Source: Vespula vulgaris
Lineage: Eukaryota; Arthropoda; Insecta; Hymenoptera; Vespidae
Assembly (NCBI RefSeq): GCF_905475345.1
Contig: NC_066596.1
Span: 4,341,001 to 4,405,000, forward strand
Length of the DNA stretch: 64,000 nucleotides
Direction: 5' to 3'
In this document: positions 41,101 to 55,000 of the stretch, piece after piece
Position numbering within the stretch: the stretch's first letter is position 1
Layout of the letters: every line of letters begins with the position of its first letter
Made by a program: the position numbers and the translations under genes
Notes under the pieces: model-generated
Database searches by the model: none
The model's input: only the letters and a program-made list of their open reading frames with translations
Told to the model about the DNA's origin: nothing

Positions 41101-44100
41101 GAAAGAAACAGGCTTCCGATAAAGTGCATTAAGTTATGCATGTCGGTCTGTGCTCGGTCTCGCGGTACCGGCATTACAACGACGAACGTAAAGCGAGAGT
41201 TTTTATTGGACAACTATTGCCGAGCGCGAACTTTCAATAAGCGTCGGAGGGAAGGTACATAGTAATAAGTTCGTAATGGTCTCGACCGGTAGCTCCGACA
41301 AGGATAACCTTTACTACGGGCTCTGCGGTAGGTAGCTCAAGTTATTGGTGACCGTATCGGATCAGGTCTGATAACGGACACTAAAGACGCTCTCTCGACC
41401 CGCTATCTCGACGGTCCCGTGCCGGCTTTTTAGTCAGCCTTTAGCCTCGTCTCTTCTCTTTCTCTTTATCTTGGTGTCCTCTGAGAGAAACTTCGAAGAA
41501 TCAACTTACTAGTCCCTTTCCAGGGATGACCGACTTCGAAGAGACAATATCGAACAAGGTAAGAGGAGATTTTCTGGCGAATCCACAGACTACAACTCCC
41601 ACGAAGTCAGCTCATTAACACACCTCTCAACATTTAACAGGTAAAATCTTCGTGGTAGCTAATTATCGGCATTTCTAAAATAATAATTGTTGTAAACTTC
41701 AATAACGACGAATATATTAATATTCTGTAATCTTGCATTCGTCGATTAGCTTATTAAAATCGAATTTTGTGCGGTTGGACGTTAAAGCTGTTCGAGAGAA
41801 AAGAGAATAGGTAGGAAGTTCAAAAGTTTTTGAAAGAAATGAACATTTTCAATGATAAGAAAGACTAAATAATGCATTAACTTGTTGGTCACTTAGGCGT
41901 ATTCTACGGTTCCGTAACAAGGAGATAATCTTAGTCCAACGTGCTCTCGGATACGTTTATACATTTATATAACGAGTCGGCGATATTACTCAAAAGCTCT
42001 CCCTCTCTTTTCCTCTGTTTCTCTACTCGCCGCGTGAGTTTACACGAAACGAATGCCAACCTGTTCCATCTTTTTTCTCTCCCTTTTCTTTTTACCGATG
42101 CGTATCGTTATCGGCGGGCGGTGCACCGTTTAGTCATCTGTTGACGCGCGCTAGCGCTTAAACGCTCCTATAAAATAAAGCCTATATCCATACGTTTGTA
42201 AAGGAGTAGTTAATACCGGCGCGAGAAGGTTCATTAATCGCTTCCACTTTTAGGAGAAAATACCTGGGAGTCTATCGATAGCATCTAACCGTCTGCTATA
42301 ATCTACACGAGCTTGAAATTCCTCACTGAATTATTTTTGATGTCTCTTATAATTTTTATCAACGTGCACAATGATAGAAGAACATGAAGTTTTTCCATTT
42401 GATCGCAACGTACTGATTTTCAAAAGGTGTTTCAATTTTTCCTCGTCTATGCATTCGTTAAGGTTTAATTACGTTCATGAAATAAAATGTAAATATGAGA
42501 TCTATAGATAACGAAATATGAAATTTTAATAATAAGAATATGTCAGACACAGATTCTGAGAAGATCCTTGAAAGATCCTAAAGTTCCAAGAGACGGAGAT
42601 GCACTTTGGTGAAGAGAGGAGGAGTGGGAATTGAAAGGGGTGGAGACGATCTCGTTGTAATTTGTCGAACGGATGGGGGAATCGTTCCATCGTCCACCTG
42701 GCGGGTTTGCTAATGAACTAAACTTAACTAAAGGGAACTCGTTCAGCGGTACCTTATCGATAGTCGTAATCCAAGGCTTCGAGAGTGCGAGAGCGAGAGG
42801 ACGCGGACTTCTCTCATCTTCGTGGAAGATAGGAGAATCGTGTCGACGAATGGTCGTGTCCAGCAAACAAATTGCGAGATACCCCGTGGCTGTATGGTAG
42901 CTTGTTACCGTCTCCCTACGTTTCTATACCCTCTCCACCACTGTCCTCTTCTCCCTCTTTTTCTCCTCCTCTTCTTCTTCTTTTCTCTGTTCGTCCTTTC
43001 TTTCTTTGGTCTTTCGAATCTTTTTCCTCCCTTTCGGGCTACTGTTCCACGAAGAAGGACACGAAAGACGGAGACAGTGAGATCGAGAGTGGATTGACGA
43101 AGATCTCCCTCTTACAGGTTTGACTTAAATTGATGTGGGAATCGAAGGAGAGATCTCGCGAAGCTGCCGATCTCCTTTCGAATCGATGTGAGCTGTCCGC
43201 TTTTACACCATCAACACCGATTGCCTGTGACGAATGTAATCGTTCGAATTTCATTCCTTCAGATAACATTGCTTTTTGGCACTATTCTCAAATCGTAAAC
43301 TTACTAACAATCCTTTTTCTTTATTTTTCATTTTATCGCTGGTTGCACGGTAATTGGTGGAAGTGCAAATTCGATTTTCGCAATCGAATCGGTGGGACAA
43401 TCGTAAATTCAAATCCTCGCCGAGGCATCAAGTATTTTAATGGGCTGGAACGGGAAGAGTGGGACCCCGATACAGAGATTCAGAGATCTATAAGACAAAA
43501 GGGAAAGAAATAAAGACGCGGGCTTTGCCTCTCGCGAAGTGACTCGACAGAGGCGCGGAGACGGCAGTGGTGGTGGCGGTGGTAGGATCGAGTGGGGTTG
43601 GAAGTGGGGTGGGCTAAGGTCGAGTGGAAGAGGCGCTCGTGCTTTGGAATGCTTTGAAAGGCCGCGAGCAGCTTTCTCCGTCTCTCTCTCTCTTTCTCTC
43701 TCTTTCTCCTTCTCATTCCCCCTTGCTCACAGTACACCTCCTTCTCCTTCTTAGCCGTGGAGGACGTGGACCGTTTCGAAGGAAGCCAGTGCGCCTTGAA
43801 GAAGTAAGAGAGAAAGAAAGATGAAAAGAGAGAAAAAGAAAGATAGGGAAACGGGAGGTTGTTGGAAGCAGGCTTGCTTCGATTAATTACCACATTGTCG
43901 TCCAAGCAACACTAGATGTTCCACCGGTGGTAATCTATGGAGGGCTCGCTGATCCTCGATTTTATCTCTTTTATACTTTTATCCTCGTAAATGATGAGTC
44001 TTCTTTAGCCCCATGCAATCCAATGTAATTGAATCGGGATTCTCAAACGATATTGAATCTGCACGTGGGTACACTCCGTCATCTCGTACACATAATTCGC

Positions 44101-44405
44101 TGTTAAAGCGTTATCGTCGAAGATATTTGAAACATTAGTTTTTCTCCATTGGTAATAATTTTTCAATAGTAACCTCGCAAGCGGATCTCGTTCTCTTTTT
44201 TTATTACTTCTTCGACCAGACCAGTTTCTACGAAAGATTCCGCGAATGGCGGATAAAGAGAAGATGAGGAAGCGACGAGGAGGATGTCATTGAGTTGGAG
44301 GACGCGAATGATCGAGTGTACTTTCCGTGAAATCGCCAGGAAAGCGCTCGTCACTCGACGTTCTCTTTACGAAACTTTCTCTCCATTTCTCTCTCTCCCT
44401 CTCTC

Positions 44406-44444
<39 letters not shown>

Positions 44445-45760
44445 GCACTTTGAAAATCGTGGCGGTGATGTACTACCACGTGGAATGCAGAGTCCGGCTT
44501 TATTAGAGTAGATAATGATAACATCTCGCCGTCGTCGTCGTCGTCGTCGTCTTCGTCTTCGTCTCCGTTGAGCTTTCGAGCAGCACATTCGTGCACCCCC
44601 GCTCATCCCCGTGTGTGCAGCGCGAGCATACATCACCGTCAGCTTATTTCCGTGCGCTTCTACCGCCACTGATGTATGGACGTAATTGGTTAGGCGGGGT
44701 ACGTGGTCGGCTCGATATATACGCCGAAAGGCTCCCTGTCAACCAGCGACGAACGAAGGGAATCAAGGCGTCGCGACGACTGCTTGGGAGGAACCTTCTT
44801 GTTCTCCTCCAAAGTCTATCGCCATTTAGAAACGTCCATTCTATAAGTTGGATGATTCCGATTCGGAAATAGCTTGGCTCGATAGGCGATTTGTTGATAA
44901 AACGAATGGGACTTTTTTAGAGAAGACTAAGATCGTAACGTGATAATGGACGAGCTCCTTGGATCGGGTGTTTTATTAGAGTCCAGTGTTAGCATAGATG
45001 AAGAAGATAACGCTGGAAGAAGCGATGAAGCTCGCTGTTTGTCTTATAAAAGGGTCGGATAAATGGGGTGGAGAAATAAAGAAAATAACGCATTCTTGTG
45101 GTCTCATTAGGAGACTTTTATTTAGAAATATGACGTGATACGGTTTTATACGAAAGGTTGTTAAAAATTCTAGCGCAATTGACGATTTGCCAACATTGAA
45201 TATACGACGTGAATTTAAACGACATGAGTATATGAGATGTGCTATAAGTGCATTTCACTTATTGGTATACCGTTTTAAGCTGACCAGACAAGATCGATAA
45301 ATCATAGAAGCCCATCGTCCCGTCGCAAAGACTTCTCAGATTTATAGGCGGTAGCTCTTCGAAACAACAATAGCTACTGGGAATGTATACGGGCCGGGAT
45401 GCGTGCGTTGGAAACGCTCCCGTAAATGCGCGTCTTTTATCATCGTGTTGCGCGCGTCGTGCAGGTATGCAAGTGGCACGTACTAGCACTGCGGTTCCTC
45501 GGGTCATTACGATCGTGTTCGGAACGATCTCCAGGATCGATGTAATGGCGAAACACCTTGAACGAGATACCCTCGCGTAGGATATAACGAATATCATGTG
45601 AATCCTCGACTTGACTTCCCCATTAGTCCTCGCCACAATAGTGTTCTTATGCTGCTTACTTGCAGAGACTCGCTAAGAGCGAGTCTCTCGCTATGTTAAT
45701 CGACGATAAACGAAGTGGCCAAAGGACCTTTCGACGATTCGTTGTCGGTCGAATAGTTGG

Positions 45761-45801
<41 letters not shown>

Positions 45802-47880
45802 TCTCTCTGTCTCTCTCACTCTCTCAATTGCGTACGTGTAGGATTGTCGTCAAAAAAATTCGAGCAGAATACCCTGACCTGCCGTGGCATTTGCATCGCT
45901 AGGATCTAATGAATAGTGAGCATTACGTCCTATTTGGTCTCATTGCCAGCGGCCGTGACGATGCCGGTACGCATAGCATAGCTCTCGCGTTATTTGCAGT
46001 CCAAGCAAGAAGGGTGGGAGACGCAATGGACGCCGACGGCCGGCGTCGCTATGTGCTCAATGGATCCCACTTCACTCCCTCTTTGACTTGTCCTCTGGCA
46101 TCGGAGGACTCTTAAACGAATCTATTAAAACTATCCCGAGAACTCGGAATTAACGTCTGATTCATATTCTGCTCATTGTCAGCGTTGAATCTTCAAGTAT
46201 GACGTGTTGCGTCAATGTATTACAATCTGTTCAGGGTTGCAATAACAAGCCAATAACAAATATGTCGACATAGTTATTGGACTCGTCTCAAGTAGTCAGG
46301 TTTAGTACTTTGTCGTTGATTCGATAAGAGGTTCAGAATAAGAAGGCGAGTCACAGTATGGCCTATTACTCAACTAATGTGCCAATCTTTTATAATGCTC
46401 GCGCCAGTAATGTCTCTCATCTTTATTTTTACAGTTGAACGTACACCAAAGGTCTCTGGAAGCGGCGGGTTTAGAACTTTGTGGTGGTGGAGGTAGTGTA
46501 CCGCAAGGTCAACCAAGTAGCGCGGGTTCGGTGGGATCAGCACCGAGTCCGGCATCACCTCGACCAACTCCTCAACCTCGACCACCTCTCGCGACTACTA
46601 CATCTCAGCCTTCGCGAACCCTCGACGATGACAGATCGACCGACGGTATGTTTTACATAATAATTGCGGTCATTGAAATAGGAATGATTTCGGTATAAGC
46701 AGAGATTGATTATGATTCAATTGACTTTTAGTAGGGGCTGCTACAGCGGCAGAGGATTCGGACGATGGTGAGAGTAGGGCGCAGTATGTTAGCGCAAACT
46801 GCGTTGTCTTCACTCATTACAGAGGGGATGCCGCATCTGAGGTTGAGGAACATTTCCAACGGGCACTGGCTCATGACAAGCCCAAAGGTATGTTTCTAAA
46901 TCTTGTTTCAAATTTGTTAACTTGTATGAGTAACGATAGGTAACAATATAGATATAAAAAGAATGATTAGTTTTGGGTTAGTTATCGTGTTATTTTTTGG
47001 TACATATAAACTTGTACCATATTATGGTTTCACTAGGTCTACATTAATGTTTATAAAAAATTAACTGGATACTACACAGTAATAGTAACAAATGCTCATC
47101 AAAAATGAACCAAAGTACTAAAGAAAAGCTTTTTGGAATACATGAAAAAGAGGCTGCTAACGTTCAATCTCGTCTTGCATCCACGACAGCATCGTCTTTT
47201 GGAAGGAAGCGCGAAGCCCTGGTAATAAAGTACACCATTAGCTTGCGACAACGCTAACAAGGCCCGTAACAATCGTACCGTCGTTGTCGGTACTCGAAGA
47301 CTTAAAACCTGGCTCTGTGGTAACGCAGGGGTAGGGGGTTCGAAGTTGGAGAAGATCGTGGAACATCGCGGCGGGGATCGCGGGATTGTCGTCGAGGCGG
47401 AAGAGGAGGAAGAAAAAAGAAAAAGAAGAAAAAGAATAAGAAGAAACTGGAGGTGGGGTAGAGGATGGTAGAGGATTTGGCAAGCGCGAACGACGTTAGC
47501 GGTCCGTCTATATCGGTGTCGTTTAAGGCCGCATTTATCCCGCACTCGGTGCTCAGGATCAGTTCACTAGCCTGCTTAGAATTCAAGACAACACGACCTA
47601 ATTGTTATGTGCCTTGCGCACCTCCGCTTCTGTACCTCCACTGTCTCTCTCTCTCTTTCTCTCTATCTTTCTCCTTGCTGTCTTTCTTCTCCTCTCGCTG
47701 TCTTTATCACTCTTTCTTTCTCTCTCTTTCTCTTTCTCTCTTTCAGCTTCTCTCCACGACCACGGGAGTGTAGCAAAGGTAAATTAAGAGCTTCCACTGG
47801 CGGGCCTTAAGATGCACGACGCAAACCGTGCTCTCCTCGAGGGTAAGGAGAGAAGGAGAGAGGGAGATAGGCGGATAGAT

Positions 47881-47925
<45 letters not shown>

Positions 47926-48955
47926 GAGAGTAAGCGGGAGAGAAAGCCGGAGACAGTTTTAGCCGCGGTATGCCGGCTAACGTACGTAAAAGGTCTGAAC
48001 GCTGCCTGAACAGTGGAGAGCTTCTCTCGTGTTTATCGAGGAAACAGAAGAGACGAAGGGATTTCGTATAGAGATCGGGCATCCTTTCCTCGTTGACCCT
48101 CGAAGCCACGATTTATCGATCGACCTTTTGCTAAAAGAGAAGGTGGATAAACGTTTCGATTCGAACCAAGTGCAATACTTTGATCTTATTAAGTTTAGAT
48201 TATTCCAGATGTCTGATTAATGTATATGCATCTTGTTTTTACAGATTTTTATTAGCAATTTCGGGAATTATTTTTTATCCTATGTAAAGGATGACAACAT
48301 ATTAAAATCTCAGATTTTTCTTCAAATCTTTCATAAATTTCCATGAATTAATGTAGATTCAGTAGAATGCCGTAACTCTTTTTTGAATAAAGAATTCACT
48401 CGTTACAAACTAATCGCAGTGTAAGCGTTTTTAATTAGGCCATCTTTGTCTTTTTCTCCTCAATCTTTTTCCTTTTTTTTTTGTCGATCAGACATTCGTT
48501 TCTCAAGGTACTTTCGGTGCGGTTTTATTCAGTTAGGTAAACGACCACGGTAGCAGTAATGATGTAAATTAACTATGCCAGCCAATGATACGGAGTAAAG
48601 TATAAAAATGGTTGAGTGATACGGTGAGGCGATAAAACCTCTTGCTCGTACGCCCACCGATGAACGACAAACTTCATCTAAAATCTAAGGAATCTCTTCG
48701 ATATCGAAGCAATGTGCGATCTAGTGCTCTCACGGAATTGAGCATGCTGTAACGAGTATCGAGAATTTCATTGATATGGAATCGAGATCATATATAGTAA
48801 ACTATCTCAACGTTTGTAGGGTTCCCGTTAACAGAATCTTTGTATTAAAGTGTGTATTTTTAGGAAAGATAATCTTGATGAAACGCAGTTCTGTAAAATG
48901 CAATTTTTTTATTTGATCAAATGAACGTAATTAATCTAGAATTGTATAGTCTTTC

Positions 48956-49045
<90 letters not shown>

Positions 49046-52000
49046 TACACACATATATGTGTCTAAAACAAGTACGACCGATGAAACTTAGATTATAGGA
49101 GATAGTGTAGAACAATGATAGATGCAAGGCGAATTACTTGCTTGAAGGGAAAAGGTCGAGTGAACTGGGCGTATTCAAAAGGGCAATATCGCCGAGTCCG
49201 AGAAATTGAGCGCGTCGTTCCAGTCGGTGGCGTCAAATTAACGCCCCGTATCCCATCGTGAAGCGTAACAGAAACGCAATTACTTGACACGAAGTGCCTT
49301 CAAAGCGACGGACGAGAGGTGCAAGGCGGATACATCCGAGTCAAGCCCCGTCGTCTCTTCTCCTCCACCTCCAACTCCTATTCCTTATTCTCTTTCTCTT
49401 CTTGGTATATACATATATGCCGACTCTGAATCGGAATAACAAGCTGTCCAGTCGCAGCGGCACATCAATCTGCTCTCCGTTACGTTTTGACGAATCGCGA
49501 CTCGCCGAACGTCTTTATATGAGCTATCTCGTGGACCCACGCCAGATCTCATCTCGAACCAGATCACTCCTCGTTAATTCTTTGCACATGAACTGTTAAA
49601 AAGGGCTCCGTGTCTTCTTCATAGTTGTCAGTCTGATTAGATTCAAATTGAGTAGGGTGATCAAGCCAATTTGCGAATATTAGCAGGGATCAGTTAGCTC
49701 TCGTCATTTAAGGTTAAAAATATGCAAAAAAAAGTAACATGAAGAATCAATGTAGCATGAAAAATTAAAAATCAACATTTAAAATGTATAATATCAAGAT
49801 AATCAATGCTACTCATCGATAAATATGTATATTAAGATGCGTTGTAGGCACCGACGATTATGATTTTGTATAAACATTGAAAGGACTATCTCAATTAGTA
49901 GCTTATGCAATCTTCTCCGAACAGAAGAGATTCACACGCGGAATCCGTGCCGATAAAGGAACGCCGATTCGAAAACATTTTATCCTTTTACGTGCTTTAC
50001 CACGCTTATTGGCACATCTGACTCTGACAGGGGCCGAAGAGCAGCCCGTTCCATCCGCATATCGGTCCTGGGAAAGAAAGAAAGAGAGAGGGAATCCCTC
50101 CGTCCCCTTCGCGGCATCGGCAGAGAAGAAAGGCAAGCGCGGACGCTCGACACTCTGTTTCTTTAATTGCGTTAATAAATAAAGGACATTCTCCGTTGGT
50201 ACCGACGATCGCCGTGAATCTAAAGGAGGAGAAAGAAAAGGGATGGCCGTGGTGGATCTCATGGAGGACGGTGGGGATATATAAAAGCAATCTATCTTCA
50301 ATTTATTCGATATTGGACGCTTCGTAGAACTCTCAGTAAACTATTTAACTCGTGTCAACTTCAGTAGACACTTATTTCGTTTTATAATAAGTCGTTGGCT
50401 CGACCAATCGATGACCGGTTGCACTGGACATGGCTTGGAAAAGTATATTTTATCCTCTTTTCTATTCTTCTCTTTTTGACTAACCTTCGACGACATTCCA
50501 TGCGTGGGAAACAATGCGGTCCATAGCTTCTTTATGCGGCGAAAGTGTTGGTCGAGTTATGAGGACGAAATCGATACACTGGCCAATCCAAAAGATTTCT
50601 TTTTGATCGGTCATCAAGTTCATGATGTTCACATTGTTAAACGACCATGATTCGACGCTTTTTAACAAGTTCGAGAACTACGAATCTTCCTCGATTCTCA
50701 GAAGTACTAGCGCCAGTCACACAGTATCCCGCTGACTCGCTCATGTCACTGATGATGATCGACGATGCCAAAGTATTTATCGGAGACTTTATGGGATTGG
50801 AAATAGTAAATAGAGACGATGACTTATGTCGGTGGATCCAAGTGAGTTAAATTGGAATGGCACGAGTGTGGAATCAGAAAAATAAATCGTCTTTCGCGAT
50901 CGATCTTGTCGGTCCAACCTTCGACCACACTTTTGGATTGGTCGCGTCTGAGATTGGAAGGAAGAAAGAAGATAAAGAAAAGAACAAAAAAAAAAGAATT
51001 AAAAAAGAATCTTGTGAGCAAACCATAGTGGAACCGCGGGAGAATACACGGGACAAGCTTCTGGCTTCGAAGTGGGTGCTTGTAAAACAACCGCGCGGTA
51101 CCCTTCTGTCGCACGGTTCGATCCCGTGGGAGTCCGACTACCACTCGTTTATAAACTCTAAAACCTTCCAAAATTAAACGTTCGTGGGAAAACGTAGAAA
51201 TATTTTAATAAACACTTTCTTTTATTCTTTATAACCTCTATACTACACAAGTGTGACGAACACTAACATCTTTCAGTAGAGATATTGTGAAGATCGAGAA
51301 TACAGGACATAATGGCGATTATCAAGTCAATATTTGACGATATTGACGGGAATCTTTCTGTTGATTTCTGTTACAGAAAATATCTCCCCCATGTCGATGA
51401 GGAACTTCCCACCATCCTTTTGGAACAGTCAGCATCCCAGCGATGTTTACGAGTATCCAACGGATCCATGGCACGCGCATTATGCTCCGTACCAGCATAG
51501 GTGAGCTCTACAGCTCATTAAAACTCATAATTTTGACACGCTTCTCGACCATCCTCACTTAACCTACCGCAAAACTGTGTTCACGAGTTCAAGGACCCAA
51601 TGTATAGAAATCTCGTAGCAACAAAAGTAAATCTTGATAAAGAAATAAAGAATCATAAAAGCAAGGATCTCGGTGTATAATCCGAGGCGAGTTAAATGAG
51701 TAGAAAAAGAAAAAAGAGTCAAAGGACGAAGTGGACGTGAAAAATACAGAAAACCGTCGGGAGCAGCAGGTACCAGGGGGAAGATCTTTAGCACTGATGC
51801 TGCGCGGACCGTCGTATAAATTACCAGTCTGTCACCGTGCTTGAGAAGAGGCCACGGTATCGAGAATTCTTCCCTTCTCCTTCATTCTTTCTTTTTTTTA
51901 CCTTTCTCTTGTGTTTTCATCCTTCTTCTCCTTCCTCTCCCCTCTCAACCTTACCACTCGCTACTCAGTTCTTCTCTTCCTCTATCCATCTTCTTTACCT

Positions 52001-55000
52001 TGGCCTTAATCGAAATCTCTTCCCGGTTCCAGAGCGGTGCACGAGTATCATCAGCATAACATGGCCGCTGCAGCGAGTTACAGCGGGTTACTTTTGGGTA
52101 GTGCGAGAGGACATCACACGTCGCACCACGCGGCTCACCACGCGGCACACCACGTGCACGCAGCGGCCTCATATAAGGACTGGACGTCGGCAACGCCCTC
52201 TCAGTCGCTTGTTGACGTGTCCTCGGCGCCGCCTTACCCTCATGGTCCTTATGCCTCCCTTTCCGGTGAGTATTATCGAACCCCTATAACCCGCAGTAAA
52301 CAAATCGGATAATACAGGAAAAATTATGCGAATATATGAGGCGAAACAGAAATTTTAATTTAAATCGTCACAATAATCTGATCGAAATTAGAATGATAAG
52401 GAATCGTGGGTTTACTTATGCAAAAAACGTGCATCACTTCTGCTTCTCCTTTCTACACTCCCTGAATGATTCGACTTTTTGCAAGAAGAAAGGGATTCCA
52501 GGTCGTAGAGTAGCCCCAACTTCTTATTTATATGAAAATCCTCGTTGAAGCGGTCGATCAAAGTTGCAAAAGGAAGCCGAGATTGTTGGTCGGCTTTCTT
52601 CGAGTAGAATGGCGTCCAGGTAGAGCAAGAAAGGCCGAGCGGTCCCTCAGATGCTCGCAATTAATAAGAGCTTAATGGGGGACCAAGTCGGTCGATATAG
52701 TGCGTGCTCTCTCTCTCTCTCTCTTCTTCCTCTCTATCTCTCCCTTTCTCTCTTTCTCTTTCTCTCTCTCTCTCTCTTTCCCTCTTCTTCTCGGTTTTTC
52801 TTTTCTTTCCCTCTCTCTCTTTCTGTCTTTCTCCCACGCCGAAATCGCAAGGAGGATAGCAAAAAGACCCGACCGGACCGTAAAACATTTTGCTTCGCTC
52901 GAAGCGAGGTGCTCGGGACACGTTCTAGCAAAAAGGCGATCCGTTCTGCTACAGATTATATAAGACGAGGAAACTCGAGCTCTTACGACCGCTTCGACGC
53001 TCTTCGAGAGAGGATACACGCGGTGCTCTTGGTCGTCTTTGCGATTACATCTTCCGATCCCTTGCTTTTCTTCAACGGGATGGTGTCTTGCGATATGCGA
53101 TTTAACTTTCTCTCGACGACTATATCCTCTCTTTAGATATTTCTTTTTAATCAGATAACAAAGAAACTGATAGGTTCTTTTACAAATGTTCGATAAAAAA
53201 TAATGATCGTTCTAAGTTGTAGTTGACATTTTGATTGATAAAAAGTCATCATTTTTTTTCTTCAATTTCAAATGGTTTTGATGCATCATATATGAATTTA
53301 TTTCCTACATTTTCAATTTTTGATGAAGTTAGAGAATACTATTACTAATCATTGATATCACTGTGCAAGAATTTCAAGACACGTTTGAACTAACTCGAAA
53401 CTCCTTATGGTCACTTACTATAAACGATTGCTTGGAGAGAGCGGAAGAGAGAGAGAGAGGAAAGTACGTAAATAAGTTAAAGAATTTCAATCGTTTTACG
53501 AAGCTCGTGAAATCCAGAAAAACCGCTTCGCTGGGCAGTGTATCTCTTCATTTCATAAATGACATAAAAATGTCCAGATAACCAGTTTCACAGAACTTGA
53601 TTCTTGCTTTCTTTCGATCCATCAATGCGTGTGAACGAAAGCTGTATAAAAGCAGTGCTATACCAAAAATGGTTTTTAATGTATGCGTTTATTGCTATTG
53701 AAGTGGAATAAGTAATAAATTAAAGTTAGACTGAGAACAGGCAAGTAAGAGAAATAAGGAGGGAAGAACGTTGGTCTCACTCCGACGCGTTAAATAAGCC
53801 GTAGCGTGGATGAAGGCTCGCACAATTTGCTTGCATGTTTGTATGTAAATGTACTGTACGATTCGTGGTTGCATTGCGGGGTGCAGCTGTAACATGCCGT
53901 GAAAACACCACGCCCATCGTGATTGCGGAGACCACTCCCATCTGTCTGCACGCTGGCATTCGAAATACACGCCTTCCGTTTCGTTCTTTTAGTCTCCCTT
54001 TTTCGAATTTATTCCTATTTTCGGATAAATTTTTTTGCATCCTCTAATGTCAGGTTTCACAACTTGAAATTTTCTTTTCGTCATGAAAAGCATCTTTTAA
54101 GTATTTTTGCGATCGATAGAATTTGTAATACGTTTAACCGGGTCTCGTAAATAATAATGCCAAAATCATGTTTATAGATAAGGATAGAAGTAGAAAGAGA
54201 ACAAAGTTAAAAGATTTTGCTACGATAAGGTTTAGTGAGGTGGAGACTTCAAAATCGATAGAAGTTCTCGGCTCTCTACTATCATTCCTCCAGATGTCAC
54301 TGATTTAACTCGTGGCAGCCATTTCTTCAACCCTCTCTTAAGAGTGTTTATCCGATACTTTTGATTTTTTACCCTAAACATTACCTATTGTACCTAACAT
54401 ATGACTATTGAATAGCAGCTTATTGTAATATGAGAAAATTCATTGATTTTGAGTGTACAGATAATACATCGATGATAGATTGGTCGCAATTCGATTGTTT
54501 TGTTGAAGTATGTATTCTACTTTGAAAAGAAAGAAAAAGAGAGAACGAGTTGAGACTTAGGGCCAATTTAGGAGACGGTTAGCTTTTACACACGTGCCTG
54601 GCTTTTACGGTGTAGATTGAGAGTTGGTTCAAGCGGCCGGACCGACCAAACGAGTTTTCAAGAATTTGCTTAGCGGAATGCCGACAACGTTCACTATTCG
54701 AACATTTCGAACTGGCGTGTGCTACTGTAAGAGACCTCTCTCTAACTCATTCTCTGTGCTCCCTCCTTCCAAGTAATCCCAAACTCGACTTCTCTTCTCG
54801 AAATTAATGAATAAATAAGTACGGACTTGTTGGCAGGACGAATCGTTGCGCGAGCAACGAAATTGCTGACCAATTCCGCGATCTTACGCGATCTCGATTC
54901 GTCGCGAGTTTCCCAGTAATGTTCGAATTAATTAGAGACTCATGTGATTCCAGGTAATTTATGTAAAAGATGCTTCCATCGTTCTCGTTTATTCATGAAT

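Larger units (their letters stand above)
34929..46434 (+). other. vg intron 1, part 3
   Basis: Noncoding. 35.3-36.0 kb is dense in homeodomain-type motifs, including two GTTAATTAA copies 12 bp apart. A small minisatellite lies at 37085-37170, a 217-codon open frame of unknown meaning at 38873-39526, a Su(H)-type site at 43134-43141, and CT and GTC microsatellites at 38111-38149, 44410-44439 and 44529-44566. Confidence 0.65.
46888..51376 (+). other. vg intron 3
   Basis: Noncoding 4.5 kb. The first half has CT/GA runs (47642-47750, 47880-47930) and a compound CT-AT microsatellite (48961-49037). The second half (50.4-51.2 kb) is mostly unique sequence carrying two CGTGGGAA Su(H) sites and several TEAD-type motifs, making it the best Notch-responsive enhancer candidate in the window. 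Confidence 0.75.

Noticed and set aside
45043..45054. TATA-box-like CTTATAAAAGGG in vg intron 1
   Set aside because: No transcript or gene recognised downstream; similar TATA-like strings near 50275, 53645 and 40985 show the motif alone means little here.
47099..47545. 148-codon minus-strand frame in vg intron 3
   Set aside because: Ser/Phe/Leu-rich because of GA-rich + strand sequence; no family recognised.
53777..54150. Overlapping open frames on both strands in vg intron 5
   Set aside because: Short, no recognisable domain, no splice or start context; treated as intron.
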